Shown in pieces: positions 18,260 to 30,863 of a stretch of 64,000 nucleotides of DNA. Positions within the stretch are counted from its first letter, which is position 1. The number at the start of each line of letters is the position of its first letter. Source of the stretch: Asparagopsis taxiformis (Eukaryota; Rhodophyta; Florideophyceae; Bonnemaisoniales; Bonnemaisoniaceae); the NCBI GenBank assembly GCA_030407315.1, contig JALQPE010000193.1:1-64000 (forward strand), in the 5' to 3' direction. The position numbers and the translations under genes were made by a program. Under the pieces are notes generated by a model, which worked only from the letters and a program-made list of their open reading frames with translations, was not told the DNA's origin and did not search any database.

Positions 18260-19174
18260 ATGATGAACAACCGGCTTTGTCAAATCGTACTTTTGGCAAC
18301 CATCATCATTTCATGCCAACTTCTTCTCATCGTCCCCCCACGAGAAGACAACAAATCCAATTTGATACGACGTCTATGGCAGACAGCAACCGGCTCGGCC
18401 CCGACCGAACCCACCGTTGAGGAAGGGTCATCTGCTGCCACCGCACTCGCAATAGCCGACGATGACGACGAGGAAGACGAGGACATAGCCGACGATTCTG
18501 AACAACGGAATGGACGGCCGAGAAACGAAAAGATGCCAGACGAATCGGCGGTGCAAATGGCGTCCAATCTTACGCAATGCACACATGCGGTGCTGTTTAC
18601 AGCGCCGCGTCACGGCAGCACGTGGCTCGTGGACAGTATTGAGAGATGTCGATTTCGCAAGAATGGCAAGTTTAAAAAAGCCGTGCAATATTCCGAGCTA
18701 TGGATGCCACATCATGCCATGCTGGCCAATGTCAGCGTGGAACAAGCATTGCGCCATTTGCAGACGCAATGTTCGATCAAGTTGTTTCCCAGTGCCGTGA
18801 AACGACGGGCGGATGTGGAGGCGTTTGTGCGCGCAGCGCGCAAGCTGGGGGTGCCGATGATTGTGCTCAGACGGTCGTTGACGAGCGTGTTTTTGAGCTT
18901 TCGTAGGGCGCAGGAAAATAGCAAGTGGAATTTGATCACGACTGGACAGGCGAGAGAGGATGTGGTTGATTTGGGATCTTTGAATGGTGCGGACTTCAAA
19001 ACGTTTGTGAGGCAGCATGAGAGATTCTTTGAAGGCGTTATGACATTGTTGGAAAGCGTCGGTGTCGATCGCGTTGATGTGCTGGATTATGATGATATTC
19101 GCGATGAGGAGTTTATTGTGGCCGAGAAAAGTGGTTGCTATGTTCATAATTGTAATTTCTTGGAGAGCGGCTGA
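18260..19174 (+). CDS. sulfotransferase-like type II membrane protein (copy 3)
   Basis: A 304-residue paralog, the longest of the family. The membrane anchor is about residues 8-25 (IVLLATIIISCQLLLIV). A ~75-residue stem follows that contains a strongly acidic run (about 66-79, Asp/Glu). The phosphosulfate loop TAPRHGSTWL is at 114-123, and VLRRSLTSVFLSF is the 3'-phosphate motif. It ends with CYVHNCNFLESG. A TATAAAG box lies 71 bp upstream. The acidic stem is absent from copies 1 and 4, so length and charge of the stem diverge while the catalytic domain is conserved. Function and location are inferred as for copy 1. Confidence 0.7.
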   Translation: MMNNRLCQIVLLATIIISCQLLLIVPPREDNKSNLIRRLWQTATGSAPTEPTVEEGSSAATALAIADDDDEEDEDIADDSEQRNGRPRNEKMPDESAVQMASNLTQCTHAVLFTAPRHGSTWLVDSIERCRFRKNGKFKKAVQYSELWMPHHAMLANVSVEQALRHLQTQCSIKLFPSAVKRRADVEAFVRAARKLGVPMIVLRRSLTSVFLSFRRAQENSKWNLITTGQAREDVVDLGSLNGADFKTFVRQHERFFEGVMTLLESVGVDRVDVLDYDDIRDEEFIVAEKSGCYVHNCNFLESG

Positions 19175-19474
19175 ATTGAGCCGACGCAGTTACGTCAGCA
19201 AATCGGGGTCTTGTCGTTAAAGTGTTGGAGCGTACGTTTTGCTGAGTGTGCTCTGAATAGGTAGGTATATAGCATCGTTATATTTGGCCTTAAGGAGGAC
19301 AATGTACAGTTGAAATATCTCGTAAATTCCACTTGTCAACGGTTGGTCTCGTTAGGGTGTTGCAACTAAGCCCTAATTGAGCACTATTCCCCAACTCGAC
19401 AAATAGTAACTGTCTAACCACAAACGCTATGAAACACTGCGTCATGAGCACTCGCTCATCTGCATCCATCTCAT

Positions 19475-19480
19475 TATAAG
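19475..19480 (+). promoter_or_regulatory. TATA-like element of sulfotransferase-like copy 4
   Basis: TATAAG, 90 bp before the ATG at 19565. The rest of the 19175-19564 gap holds nothing recognisable. Confidence 0.45.
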
Positions 19481-19564
19481 AAACCCCAGCTCCGCGGCCT
19501 CGGTCCATGAACGCCCAAAGTCGCCACAAAAACCTGTGAGCCATTCGGGGCGTCCTCAACGACC

Positions 19565-20350
19565 ATGAAATGGAACCGCACTCACTACATTCTTCTCGCG
19601 GCATGCGTGCTAACCATCCAAGCATTGATAATCTTCCTCGCAACCTCAGACGGCGCCCATTGGCTGCACCGACTGCTGCCGACGCACACGTCGGCCGCGG
19701 TCGACGCGTCGGCGTCCGCGCGCAACTTTACGCAGCCGACATTGCCGCTCTGCAAGCATGTGATGCTATTCAGTGCGCCGCGCCACGGCAGCACGTGGCT
19801 CGTGGACAGCATCGAGGGGTGTCGATTTCGGAAGGACGGCGTCTTTTACAAAGCGATACAAAACTCGGAACTATGGACGCCGCGTCATAAATTACTCGCA
19901 AACGTCACCGTCGGCGGCGCGTTGAATCATCTACGCTTCCAATGCTCCGTCAAGATGTTTCCGAGCACCTTTCGCCACTTGGACGACGTGCATCGCCTCG
20001 TCGTCCAGGCAAAGCGCTATCAGGTGCCCATGCTGGTTTTGTTGAGGAATCCGAAAAGCGTCTTTCTCAGCTTCCAGAGGGCGCGCGAGCATAAGGTCTG
20101 GAATCGTGTCGCGTCGTCCGATGCGCAGATTCCGACCGATGAGAGCGTGGACGAGGAAAGTCAGATGTTTAGAACGTTTGAGAAGAGGAGACAGTCACAT
20201 TTTGAGATGATTTTCGAGACGATTCGGCGCTTCCGGCTCAAGGTCGATATGTTTGAGTATGAAGATATTAAGGACTTGCCATTTATTGTGGCGGAGAAGA
20301 ATGCGTGTTATATTCGTAATTGTAATTTTGTTGATGTTGAGAGTGCGTAA
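19565..20350 (+). CDS. sulfotransferase-like type II membrane protein (copy 4)
   Basis: A 261-residue paralog. The anchor is about residues 8-26 (YILLAACVLTIQALIIFLA). The phosphosulfate loop SAPRHGSTWL is at 70-79 and VLLRNPKSVFLSF is the 3'-phosphate motif, here with the RNP form seen in many carbohydrate sulfotransferases. The C-terminus CYIRNCNF is conserved. It is the last of the plus-strand row and is followed by the minus-strand single-module gene, which is convergent with it (301 bp between). An AT-rich block near 20405-20430 lies in the gap and may hold the 3' processing signals. Confidence 0.7.
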   Translation: MKWNRTHYILLAACVLTIQALIIFLATSDGAHWLHRLLPTHTSAAVDASASARNFTQPTLPLCKHVMLFSAPRHGSTWLVDSIEGCRFRKDGVFYKAIQNSELWTPRHKLLANVTVGGALNHLRFQCSVKMFPSTFRHLDDVHRLVVQAKRYQVPMLVLLRNPKSVFLSFQRAREHKVWNRVASSDAQIPTDESVDEESQMFRTFEKRRQSHFEMIFETIRRFRLKVDMFEYEDIKDLPFIVAEKNACYIRNCNFVDVESA

Positions 20351-20651
20351 ATCGCATTGCGCGAGATTACCAATGCCGCACTTTCGGCGGTGTTGTACTA
20401 CTCGTTTTTTATTTTATAAATTTTTTTAAAATCAATCATGCCACACCGACGGCCGGCTCTAACATAATCGCACCCGTCCAATCATTTGCCATTGTATCGC
20501 TTACACCATACGTCAACACCTCATCTACGCGTACTGTTCTTACGCAGCCACCTGCCACTTTAGTTGATCTTGCGCGCCGTTTTACAGTTTGTGCTTTTAC
20601 CAACTCAATTCGCTCGACCTGTCTACACGCACGCCGCAGCCTCTCGTCCCT

Positions 20652-21631
20652 CTACGTGCAGAACGGAACTCTAACCTTGTACACATAATCCACGTGCTGC
20701 TGAATCGTCAGCGGATACGACATCGGTAATGCGCCACCATGCGTCGTTTCAAAGTTGGCATATGCCGGATAGTCAGCAGCATTTGTATGGATCGGTAGAA
20801 CCGTCGGTTCCAAGAACGTACTATCCGGATATTCATAACTACAACACTGCGTATACCCATCCAACAGCGGTGGCGCACGCGCAACTCTCATCTGCAAATT
20901 CACTCCCGACGCATACGTAGCGCCATTGTAATCAATCGCAACGGCGAGACCCTGTTCAACAAATGTGTTATTCACCACAATCACAAGGTCCTGACACACT
21001 CCACTGTATGAAAACGTCTGCTCCGTATGGTGCGTCGTCACCTCACCAAACATATTTCCATCGCACGAATACACATTCACCACATCATCACCAATCACAT
21101 GAACGTCAAATGAAACATCCTCAACGCACACATCGTTACCACACCGACACGTCAGATCTCCTCTGCACGTCGAATCGGTCGAACAAGATTCGCCACGGCC
21201 CGGCTGCACGTGTCCCACCGCCGTCAGACACGTCTCTGAGGCCGCCACGACCTCGCATCCGATCGGGTCTGTTCGACTGGGCGGTAGTGGAATCGTCGGG
21301 CGATATTTCTCCGTGCCCGCACAGGCATCCAATGAACATAATTGATCGCCCATACCTGTGACAATGCCAACGATAATTACCATTCCACTCGTCAGATTTC
21401 GTCACGCACACTTTTCACATAGTATCGGCTCAACTTACAATCACACACTACACCTGACCCGCAGGCATACGTCTCGCACATCGCGTTGGACCCACTCCCA
21501 CTGAAATGTCGCAGACAACTGCCGCCTGCCGGCACGATGGAGCATTGGCAATGCGTGCTGTTGTGAATGCACCCGTCAGTGCATGAGCACGATATCAGCG
21601 CGAGTGCGAGGAGGAAGATGGCGCTCTTCAT
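20652..21631 (-). CDS. secreted cysteine-rich modular protein, one module
   Basis: Two exons: 21439-21631 and 20652-21355, with an 83-bp GT-AG intron interrupting a Cys codon after its first base. The 298-residue product has a signal peptide (MKSAIFLLALALISCSC), then a Cys-rich head (HCQCSIVPAGGSCLRHFSG...VVCDC). A link region with Pro-rich YRPTIPLPPSRTDP follows, then a single module. The module opens with a short knot (GESCSTDSTCRGDLTCRC, VCV). It continues as a ~140-residue domain (VHVIGDDVVNVYSCDG, GVCQDLVIVVNN, GLAVAIDYNGATYASG, YTQCCSYEYPD, DYVYKVRVPFC). Family unknown to me. It is presumably extracellular. It is the simplest and most diverged member of the locus and the only one on the minus strand. 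Confidence 0.8.
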
Positions 21632-21696
21632 TGTTGCGAATCGGCAAGGTGCGGCTTTGCAGTTTGCTTATCACGCAGCATGGCCTGGGAGCACGT

Positions 21697-21704
21697 CCTT
21701 TATA
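21697..21704 (-). promoter_or_regulatory. TATA box of the one-module gene
   Basis: TATAAAGG on the minus strand, 66-73 bp upstream of the ATG at 21631. It matches the TATAAAG boxes of neighbouring genes. Confidence 0.6.
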
Positions 21705-23705
21705 GCATGGGGATGGCGCGAGTAATTGAGCGCGGATTGAAACGTGTTGGGGTGCTGCTTCGAATCAAGGTTGCTGGATAGGTGTGCAGATGGTATATCG
21801 AGTTGAATTACAACTTGCTGCTTGCAGGTTTTCGCACTCTCATTTGGATGTCGAAGGGATGTGGTACAGGCTGCTCGTAATGGCCTCCTATCGACGTCCT
21901 GTTGAAGGGTGACATGGCTCCCGACTTATCGTCGTTTCAATTATTCGCTAGCGGGTAAATTCGGTGAGGGCTATCGGTCCGCAACGAAGAGATCGAGTTT
22001 TTGGAGAGATGGCATGGATTGGGAGGTTGCAATTAACTGCAGCGCGCGTCGTTGATGCCACACGTATTCATGACAGTCTTCGCGAACGTGTATCTGCTGG
22101 TTGGACCTGTTTCTGAATTTGGAGGTGAAACGGTCGTGGGAGGGGATGATGTCATGCGCATGGCTGGATAATAATTTTAATTATATTAAAACATTAATGT
22201 GGTAATTTTTTCAATTGAGCCCCATGTGGAGCTAGCTGAAGAAATTTGATCTCACGTGGTATTGTGCTCCACACTGATGCCCAACTGTTTCGGGCTGAAG
22301 TACCCGAGCAGTTGCATGATCGTCGTCTAGCTGTCCACAAATACAAAGGAGCCTTCCGTTAGGTGACCGCATAGAGGAGGATGCGCTGACGGGCTTCAGA
22401 AGCGCTTCGCGCGCCACTATCTAACGCTACGTAGCTCTGGTCAGTCGAAACGCCCGTTCGATGTGGCACAAATTTTTTGAGAGCCCTGTGAGCGTGAGAT
22501 TCCGAGAGGCTTATGATTTATTGGGTAAATTTGGGAATAATGTTATAGCTTTTTTTTCGACCAGGCGATTGGCTGAGAATCTTTTTCGTGACCGTAAATT
22601 GCGGATAAAATCAAGTGGCCATTCTGGGGTTTCTATGAAACCGTTACTGCATTGGTGGTGGTAAACCAATACGTGGTCAACCAATACGGAGTGCGTATTA
22701 CTTATTACTTCATAAGCTTGGCACAGCGCGTAAAGACTAGCTTACGCGCTTGTTGGAGCTGTATGTCTTACTTGGACATTGTTCGGAGATGATATGAAAG
22801 GGGAGATTTTGCGGCTACAGAGAAACAAAAGGCCATTATCGAGAACTTGAATGGATGACGCTCAGAATATTACAGTATATTCAATGGGTATGGATTTTCA
22901 AGGAGCCATTCAAACCATCGCTAAATACCGATTCATAGAACCAGCAATTCCTCATCAGACTTGAACATGTGATCAAGATATGAATATTGCAGTATCATGT
23001 CAAAGTCATAGCCAAGGGATGCACATGGCTGGATTGTACTTTTGAACACATGAGATATCTAGAGCGTCCCTTGGATAAGCGACATGGGCGAACCAAAAAA
23101 AATCCCCTATTACAATTAGGCGTCCTGAGTTTTCCACCCCGACATGTCCCGATGCAGAAGTCATTTAGTTGAGAAAATCATATTGCTACTCCAGCGACAT
23201 CTCTATCGAAATTATCCAAGCGAACGTGCTAGTCTCACAGGCACCGGTTGTCTGAAAATGTAGAAGAGGTGTGAGTGATGCTCGCCTCAAACTCACCAAG
23301 GTCCGCGGCCAACCAATGGACGGCCAAAAACCACGCAATTTGAAATTCACACAGAATGGAAACATCCCATCTTCCCCATTCCACTGCAAAGCCCCTCACA
23401 AGTGCATCTTAATTTTATCCCAACCTCATGTCCGTTACCTAACGGCCTTCCACACACGCTTCACGATCTCAGGCCGCGCGCACGTGGCGATGATTACACC
23501 CGATGAGCAATCTCCAGTCTCGAAGAGGCCTGAGCTAACCGCTTTGTAGTGACCAACATACCCAAACTACACCATCCACCCTCTGCAATCCGAATGAAAC
23601 CCAATTTCAAATTCCGCCGCCCATCCTTCCGTCCCTGCCCATCTCCATCCATATGTCAATCGGCCTCTCCGCCCCCGGTGCGAGATGCAGACTTGCATTG
23701 CGCTG
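21705..23705. other. 2 kb without a recognisable gene
   Basis: Divergent promoter region between two modular genes, plus AT-rich DNA. Short frames (for example around 22461-22664) have no motifs and are not called. Confidence 0.4.
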
Positions 23706-23712
23706 TATAAAG
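23706..23712 (+). promoter_or_regulatory. TATA box of the three-module gene at 23777
   Basis: TATAAAG, 71 bp before the ATG, the same spacing as in front of sulfotransferase-like copy 3. Confidence 0.6.
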
Positions 23713-23776
23713 CCCCTTCAAAACACCAGCGGCATGCCGTTTGCCTGATCTTCCGCACCTACCGTATTTCCCAGTC

Positions 23777-26056
23777 ATGAATCAAGCAATTCTCCTCCTC
23801 GTTCTTGCAATAATCGCCTGCTCAGCTGACGCGTGTCTGCACAATGCTACACATTGTCAATGTACCACTGTCCCCGCCGGTGGAAACTGCATGAAGCATA
23901 TCAGTGGAAGCGGATCAAATGCTGTATGCGACATTTATCCATGTGGTGAAGGCGTAGTTTGCGATTGTAAGTCGATCTTCATTCACTTCATTCAGGTTGC
24001 AAGTCTTCTTCTGTAGACATTATCACATCTAACTCGCCACTTCTTTGTCAACCCTTGTTCTCCTTCGCTTCGGAAAGGCCTCGGTGACCAGCTCTGCGAG
24101 ATTAGCTCATGCGTATCAGAGAATATTTACCGCCCGTTATCACCAATCCGATCCGGCCAAACTGGTTCTGTTGCCTGCGAATTGGCTCCTAGAGGTGAAG
24201 GCACTTGCGTCAATGCCATCGGACCGCTTCCGCCTTCACCATCCGCTACTCCATTGCCTATCGCATCAGCTGGCGAATCATGCTCATTGCCATCCCTCGC
24301 ATGTGCTCCTGGTCTCACATGCCTGTGTGGAAACGATAGATGTGTTCAGGATCGTGTGTCATTGGATATCCGTGCTATAGGCGATGACAGTATCACAATC
24401 TACTCGTGTGATGGAGGCGAAATTGGTGCTATTCCCAATTTGTTCACTACTGGTTCAATGCGGTACGAGGGGATGTGTCAAGACTTGATTGTTGTTGTAC
24501 GCAACGTTGGAGGTTTGATGGCACTTTCTCTTGCTGTGACGCATGAAGGTGTCACATATGTATCTGGGAGGGACCTTCCGATGGTTGTAGCAGGGGGGCC
24601 TGTTGATGGATATCTGCAATGCTGCAACTATGATTACTCTTCATTCGGGGGCAGTGTACAGGCTGGGGATGCGAATCGTGGGGTATATTTGGATTTCGGG
24701 AATGCTAACAATGGGGCGGTAGCTCAGTCGATCAGTGGGCCTGGGCTGGCGAACACGGACTATGTATTCAGGGTGACACTACCATTCTGTACTCAGCCAG
24801 ATGTGGTTTCGCCTACACCATCGCCTTTGCCTAGTACTACACCAACACCCACAGTGTCTCCATCGTCCAGTACGCTACCTGTCGCGTCAGCTGGCGAATC
24901 ATGCTCATTGCCATCCCTCGCATGTGCTCCTGGTCTCACATGCCTGTGTGGAAATGATAGATGTGTTCATGATCGTGTGTCATTGGATATCCGTGCTATA
25001 GGCGATGACAGTATCACAATCTACTCGTGTGATGGAGGCGAAATTGGTGCTATTCCCAATGTGTTCACTACTGGTTCAATGCGGTACGAGGGGATGTGTC
25101 AAGACTTGATTGTTGTTGTACGTAACGTTGGAGGTGCGATGGCACTTTCTCTAGCTGTGACGCATGAAGGTGTCACATATGTATCTGGGAGGGACCTTCC
25201 GATGGTTGTAGCAGGGGGGCCTGTTGATGGATATCTGCAATGCTGCAACTATGATTACTCTTCATTCGGGGGCAGTGTACAGGCTGGGGATGCGAATCGT
25301 GGGGTATATTTGGATTTCGGGAATGCTAACAATGGGGCGGTAGCTCAGTCGATCAGTGGGCCTGGGCTGGCGAACACGGACTATGTATTCAGGGTGACAC
25401 TACCATTCTGTACTCAGCCAGATGTGGTCTTACCCACTCCATCGCCGCAGCCCAGTTTTGTCCCAGCACCCTCAGCATCTCCACTGGCGGCTGCTGGAGA
25501 ATCATGTGCCTCGCTCGAGTGTGCTGCCGGTCTGACCTGTCGATGCGATGATGATGTATGTGTACCAACAGTTGAATTCGACATCCATGCAATCGGTGAT
25601 GACGTGGTTACGATCTATACTTGCAGCGGGGGCGAAATCGGCAACATTCCTCTCGTGCATCGAATCGATACATTCCGTCATGTCGGTATGTGCGAAGATT
25701 TGATCGTTGTGGTGAGGAATAATCTACTAGAAGTGGGACTGGCTATTGCCGTAACGTATGAAGGCGTTGTATACGCAACGGGCAATAATCTTCCAGTTTC
25801 GGTTGCCCAAAATCCACCCAATGGATTCCTGAATTGCTGCAACTACGATTTCACTCCATTCCAGGAGCCGCGTCTACTGACAGAACATATCGGTGTGTCT
25901 GTCTTTACTGGATATATCAATTTCGCAAACGCCTACAATGGTGGACGCCCTGTGACGTTCCCGTCGTCGACGTTTTTATCGAACACGGACTATGTGTTCC
26001 GAGTGTCACTTCCGTTCTGTCCTCCTTCACTCGCTGCTGCGCCCGCAGCTGCATAG
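23777..26056 (+). CDS. secreted cysteine-rich modular protein, three modules
   Basis: Exons 23777-23966 and 24078-26056, with a 111-bp intron at the same Cys codon (T|GC) as in its paralogs; 722 residues. The start is the ATG directly before a signal peptide (MNQAILLLVLAIIACSADA). The head (HCQCTTVPAGGNCMKHISG) joins modules 1 and 2, which are nearly identical to each other (AIGDDSITIYSCDGGEIGAI; CQDLIVVVRNVGG). Module 3 (HAIGDDVVTIYTCSGGEIGN) is more like the modules of the downstream genes. Modules are separated by short Pro/Ser/Thr linkers and end in DYVFRV(T/S)LPFC. Each module has paired cysteines in the knot (GESC...GLTCxC...RCV) and a CCNYDY motif. Probably an extracellular adhesive or wall protein (inference). 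Confidence 0.8.
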
Positions 26057-26954
26057 AGGATTCTTGTGATGCTTGTGCGTACACGTCGAATACTATCGCG
26101 GATAGTTGGAAGAAAGGTATCTGTGGTACAAATACTTTGCTTTGCCCAAACTATTCCTTCTAGGATGTAGGTCGTTCTTCAAAATCGAGCAATCCCCATT
26201 GAAGCGAAGGCTATCCTTGTGACTTTGAGTATTACAATTAGATTGGAATGAACTGTTGTAACGAGCTGAGGGAAAGCTGCTAGATAGGGTATCATGCTAG
26301 AGGAAAATTTAGTGAAATGTTACGTCGAGCCCATTCCTCACCTGCCGCGGTTACTCTTCCACTCCGTCAATAGGCTACAGTACTAGAGAAGAAGAAATTT
26401 ATCTCGTTTCTAGGGTATTCTCGGATCTGCTTGAATCTATCATACCTCTTTGAATGCTAATTTGATCTCAAATTTTGGGCTATTCCAGAAAGCATGACGT
26501 CATCGCTCTTCCGACTCTTCCGTCCCGAATCAAAGCCACGTCCGTCCGTCCGTCTCTAATAATGCGACCAATATAACGCTAACCTCAACGAAAAGTCATG
26601 CCAACCTCCTTTCCACACCGCACAACTAATCTTAGCACGCTATCCCACCCATTCAAGTGATTTTCACTGAAGCCCATAAGCGATTCGAGCACAGGGCACA
26701 ACGCACCGAATTTGCTCCATGCAACCAATTTGAACAACAATGGACCCCGCGTTCTGCTCCCACACAACCCACAACTTTACCAGCACATCGGCCACACATG
26801 CCCACACTAATCCATTTACATTCCTTATGATGACCCAGCCGGTCTCGACAAGCATCCAACTCAAATTGCATGTTCGAGCGCCTTTTCGACTCGGCTTCAT
26901 CTCGTACTACTGCAATATGCTTTCCATATGCTCAAGCCATCGAATCTGTTGCGC
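26057..26954. other. no gene seen
   Basis: Intergenic sequence between two modular genes. No motif-bearing frame. Confidence 0.4.
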
Positions 26955-26962
26955 TATTTAAA
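26955..26962 (+). promoter_or_regulatory. TATA-like element of the modular gene at 27052
   Basis: TATTTAAA, 97 bp before the ATG at 27052. A palindromic TTTAAA core also precedes the minus-strand sulfotransferase-like gene at 37419. Confidence 0.4.
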
Positions 26963-27051
26963 CTGGTTTCCAAGCACAGCCCTTTTCATTTTTCTCTTTT
27001 CCTCACCGTTCCTCGGCCAACCTACATCCCTATCTGTTGCATCTTCCAGCC

Positions 27052-29674
27052 ATGCACTCGTCAGTCCTCTTTCTTCTCTTCGCATTCCTCGCGTCCTCCG
27101 TTGACGCATCATGCGTCCACAATGGTACCCATTGCCAATGTGCAACCATCCCCGCTGGTGGAAATTGTCTCAAGTATTTCAGCGGAGCTGGTTCTAATAC
27201 TCTGTGCGACGTCTATCCGTGTGGAGAGGGAGTAGTGTGTGATTGTGAGTTACTGTGTGAATCTGTTCCAGACCCGTTTTTTCCATCCCATCACATCTAA
27301 CATGTGCGATTTCCATTCTTCCCATCATACAGGTCTTGGAGATAGTATCTGCGAGGTGGCACCATGTGAATCATCCAGGACTGTCTACCGTCCTACATCC
27401 CCCATCCCACCCAGTCGCACCGATCCTGTGTCATGTGAATTGGCCCCACGTACTGGATCTTGTGTGACTCGCGTAGGCCCCCTGCCTCCTTCCCCTTCCC
27501 CCGCAGCTAGTCTCGGACAATCTTGTGCCTCCCTAGGCTGCGAGTCCGGTCTCACCTGCAGATGTGAGGACAATATCTGTGTGCCATCCTCTGTCGGTTT
27601 CCAGATCCATGCTATCGGTGATGACATTGTTCGCATCTTCACGTGTGACGGTGGTGAACTTGGTATCATTCCTACAGTGTTTGACATTGATACATTCCAA
27701 TTCGACGGAGTTCCACAGGACTTGATTGTGATTGTGCGAAATCTGGGAGGCCCTACTGGCCTTGCACTGGCAATTACATATGAGGGAGTGACATATGCTT
27801 CTGGGGTCGATTTGACTTTGACAGTAGCAGAGAATCCTCCAGATGGATTCCTGCAATGCTGCACATATGACTACAGTCCATTTGGTCCGACGCGACTTCT
27901 GACGGAGAGCATTGGTCGTCTGGACTTACCTGGATACACGACGTTTGCTAATTTATACAATGGAGCACTACCAGTGACGATCAGTGACTCTGGAAGTGTA
28001 CGAATGGTGGAAATGGACGAGAGGGTTGGAGAGTCTGTACGTATGTTTGCTGAGAACACGGACTATGTGTACCGGGTATCGCTTCCATTCTTTCCGGTAG
28101 TAGGAGGGACGCCGATACCGACGCCGTCATCATCGTCTAGTCCGGCTGCACCGACACCATCGTCGTCGTCTAGTCCAGCTGCACCGACACCGACACCATC
28201 GTCGTCATCTAGTGCGATTCCGCCGACGCCGTCATCATCGTCTAGTGCGATTCCACCAACACCCTCGTCATCGTCTAGTCCAGCTGCACCGACACCGTCA
28301 TCTTCGTCTAGTGCGATTCCACCGACACCATCGTCGTCGTCTAGTGCGATTCCACCGACACCATCGTCGTCGTCTAGCCCAGTACCTCCCACACCGTCTG
28401 CTTCTGCTTCATCCAGTTCTATCCCTGCACCTACCCCTTCACCTGTGGCCGGAGTTGGGGAGTCATGTGCAACCCTTGCTTGTGAGTCTGGTCTTACGTG
28501 CAGGTGCGGAGACGATGTCTGTGTACCGACGGTCGAGTACTTCCTCCATGCGATTGGTGATGATGAGGTTACTATCTACACATGTGACGGTGGTCTGATT
28601 GGCACTATCCCTCTGCACGACATCAACACATTCCAATACAGTGGTATTTGTCAAGACTTGATTGTGGTAGTTCACAACACCATGGGAGAGATGGGACTTG
28701 CTGTCGCTATCACCCATGAGGGTGTAGTATACTCATCAAGCAACGACCTACCTGTGACTGTCGCACAGGATCCTGCAGCAGGATACCTGGAGTGCTGCAA
28801 CTATGATTATTCGTCTTTCGTAGAGCCTCGCCTGTTGAAGGAACATATTGATGTTCCATACTTTACTGGATACATCAACTTTGCCAACGCGTACAATGGA
28901 GGACGGCCACTGACGTTCCCTGGAGCACCACCATTCTTGCACGACACTGACTATGTGTTCCGGGTGTCACCGCCGTTCTGTCCACCATCGACGGCAATGG
29001 GTGCACCCAGTCCGTCTGCCGCGGCACCTACGCCATCAGCATCTGCCTCTGCATCATCGAGTGGCGTACCGCCGACACCGTCCACCTCACCTGTTCCCTC
29101 TCCTCTTGCTGGTCTCGGGGAGTCATGTGCACAGGGAGGATGTCAAGCTGGTCTGACGTGTCGGTGCAACGATGACGTTTGTGTGCCTACCGTCCAATTT
29201 GATGTTCATGCCATTGGTGATGACGAGGTAACTATCTACTCGTGTGATGGCAACTCACAGCTGAGCATCCCTGGGGTGCATGAAATCAAAAGTTTCCAAT
29301 ATGATGGAATTTGTCAGGACTTGATTGTTGCGGTGAATAACATCAATGGGGAGATGGGACTTGCGATTGCGGTGACTCATGAGGGTGTGACCTATACGTC
29401 TGGAAGTGATCTGCCTATTACGGTTGCGGAGAACCCACTCGCGGGTTTCGGACAATGTTGCATGTATGACTATTCTTCGTTTGTGGAGCCTCGTCTGTTG
29501 ACGGAACATATTGATGTATCGTACCTCCCTGGGTATACTAATTTTGCAAAAGCATACAATGGTGCACGCCCGGTGACATTCCCTTCAGCTAATTTTTTGT
29601 CCAACACGATATACGTGTTCCGAGTGTCGCTTCCGTTCTGCCCTTCGTCGGTTGCACCGACCATAGCGCTGTAA
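27052..29674 (+). CDS. secreted cysteine-rich modular protein, three modules with long Pro/Ser linker
   Basis: Exons 27052-27244 and 27333-29674, with an 88-bp intron at the shared Cys codon (T|GT); 844 residues. Signal peptide MHSSVLFLLFAFLASSVDAS, then head HCQCATIPAGGNCLKYFSG. Module 1 (HAIGDDIVRIFTCDGGELGI) is unusual: it has extra residues (GSVRMVEMDERVGESVRMF) before DYVYRVSLPF and ends FFP, losing the final cysteine. A ~90-residue linker of repeated PTPSSSSS-(P/A)(A/I)(A/P) follows (28118-28392). Then come module 2 (HAIGDDEVTIYTCDGGLIGT), a second Ser/Ala/Pro linker, and module 3 (HAIGDDEVTIYSCDGNSQLS). The linkers are candidates for dense O-glycosylation. Exon 1, the intron and module 1 are nearly identical to the next gene, so the pair arose by recent duplication. 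Confidence 0.82.
28118..28392 (+). repeat. in-frame Pro/Ser linker repeat
   Basis: Tandem units of about 30-36 bp built on CCATCGTCGTCGTCTAG-like codons encode PTPSSSSS followed by PAA or AIP. All units stay in frame. The antisense strand is therefore also open and Asp/Gly-rich, which is a shadow and not a gene. Confidence 0.85.
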
Positions 29675-30863
29675 TGGAGTGCAAATTGACATGTTCGCTG
29701 TGGTGGAATCCGCGCGTTCATTCGAGTACGACACCGTTTTTCGTGGTCTTGTTGTTTCGAGAAGTTGTTTCCGCCGGGTTTCTAAATCTGTTGCTATTCA
29801 GTGTGGTGGTTTCACGGATGTGTTGCAGTCGAGGAAAGTGGAAGGCCTAAGCTGGCGGTGGGATATCTGCTATTCTGGAACTATGATTGCAGGTCTTAGA
29901 TAATACTACTCTCGTCTGAATTCTATAACAGACGTCTATTTTGAGTTCATCCTAGAACATGCCTCCAGGGTTTATTTACTTTTCAGTCGCGTATAGGAAT
30001 GTACACCAGTAGCTTGATTTGGAATGTGCTGAACCCAGAATTTGCAATCGTATAGAAGTAAATCTCAACGAATTTACAACCATATGATGTATTTTACGTA
30101 GCACAAGTCGTTGGAGCAGTAAGGCCTTGTCTAAGCTTATTAAAAAAATTTAATATCCTACGTAGATGATTTTAATTGATGAGAACACCGATGCTATCTT
30201 GTTAAGGTTAGCCTAACAACACCAGTGGTAAACGTAATTTGAGATGAGTTTGGGGAAAATGATGACTATACAAAACCTTTCCCACCAGTACTCAGGTGAA
30301 TGTTCACAATTTCCCTCTCAATCTCGAGCGGAAAGAGAGCCGTTGTATAGAACTCTGGCACAAGATACAGTGAATGGTTGGGGGAAATCGAAGATACCGA
30401 ACAATTAATTAAATTAATTTAGTAGCCCTCCGCATTGAAACAAGGCACGTGTGACATGTGAGGAGCAACGGTCACGTCCGATATACGTGTATATATTCTG
30501 GCCAGTCAGCGCCCGTCTCTGCACACAAGAGCTGCGTCGCGTCTGCTGATCTTACGTCATGTCCGTTGCTTTTCAAACAGCGTTCGAGACAAATTGCATA
30601 ATCCATCAAGGGACGGAATCCACTGTCCCTTTCCATTTCTAATTTGCCCACTGATGAGCTTACTCAGCAGTTACAGGTCACCGCATCTTCAAAACACATC
30701 CTTTCGCTATGTTGCAATTCGAACTCATCCTCCGCCCCAATATTCGCGCCATGCCACCGCTCCCCACGCTACATAACCGGCTATCGCCCCACAACAACCA
30801 TCGTTTTCCCCTTTGCTCAGCGCTCCATAGCCAACCCATCTGTCCATGCTGCACCTCTCAACC
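29675..30863. other. 1.2 kb without a recognisable gene
   Basis: AT-rich intergenic DNA before the six-module gene. No clear TATAAAG box was found close to its ATG, unlike the other members. Confidence 0.4.

Noticed and set aside
28063..28392. Antisense Asp/Gly-rich open frame (and its copy at 31894-32328)
   Set aside because: It is the complement of the in-frame Pro/Ser linker codons and has no independent support.
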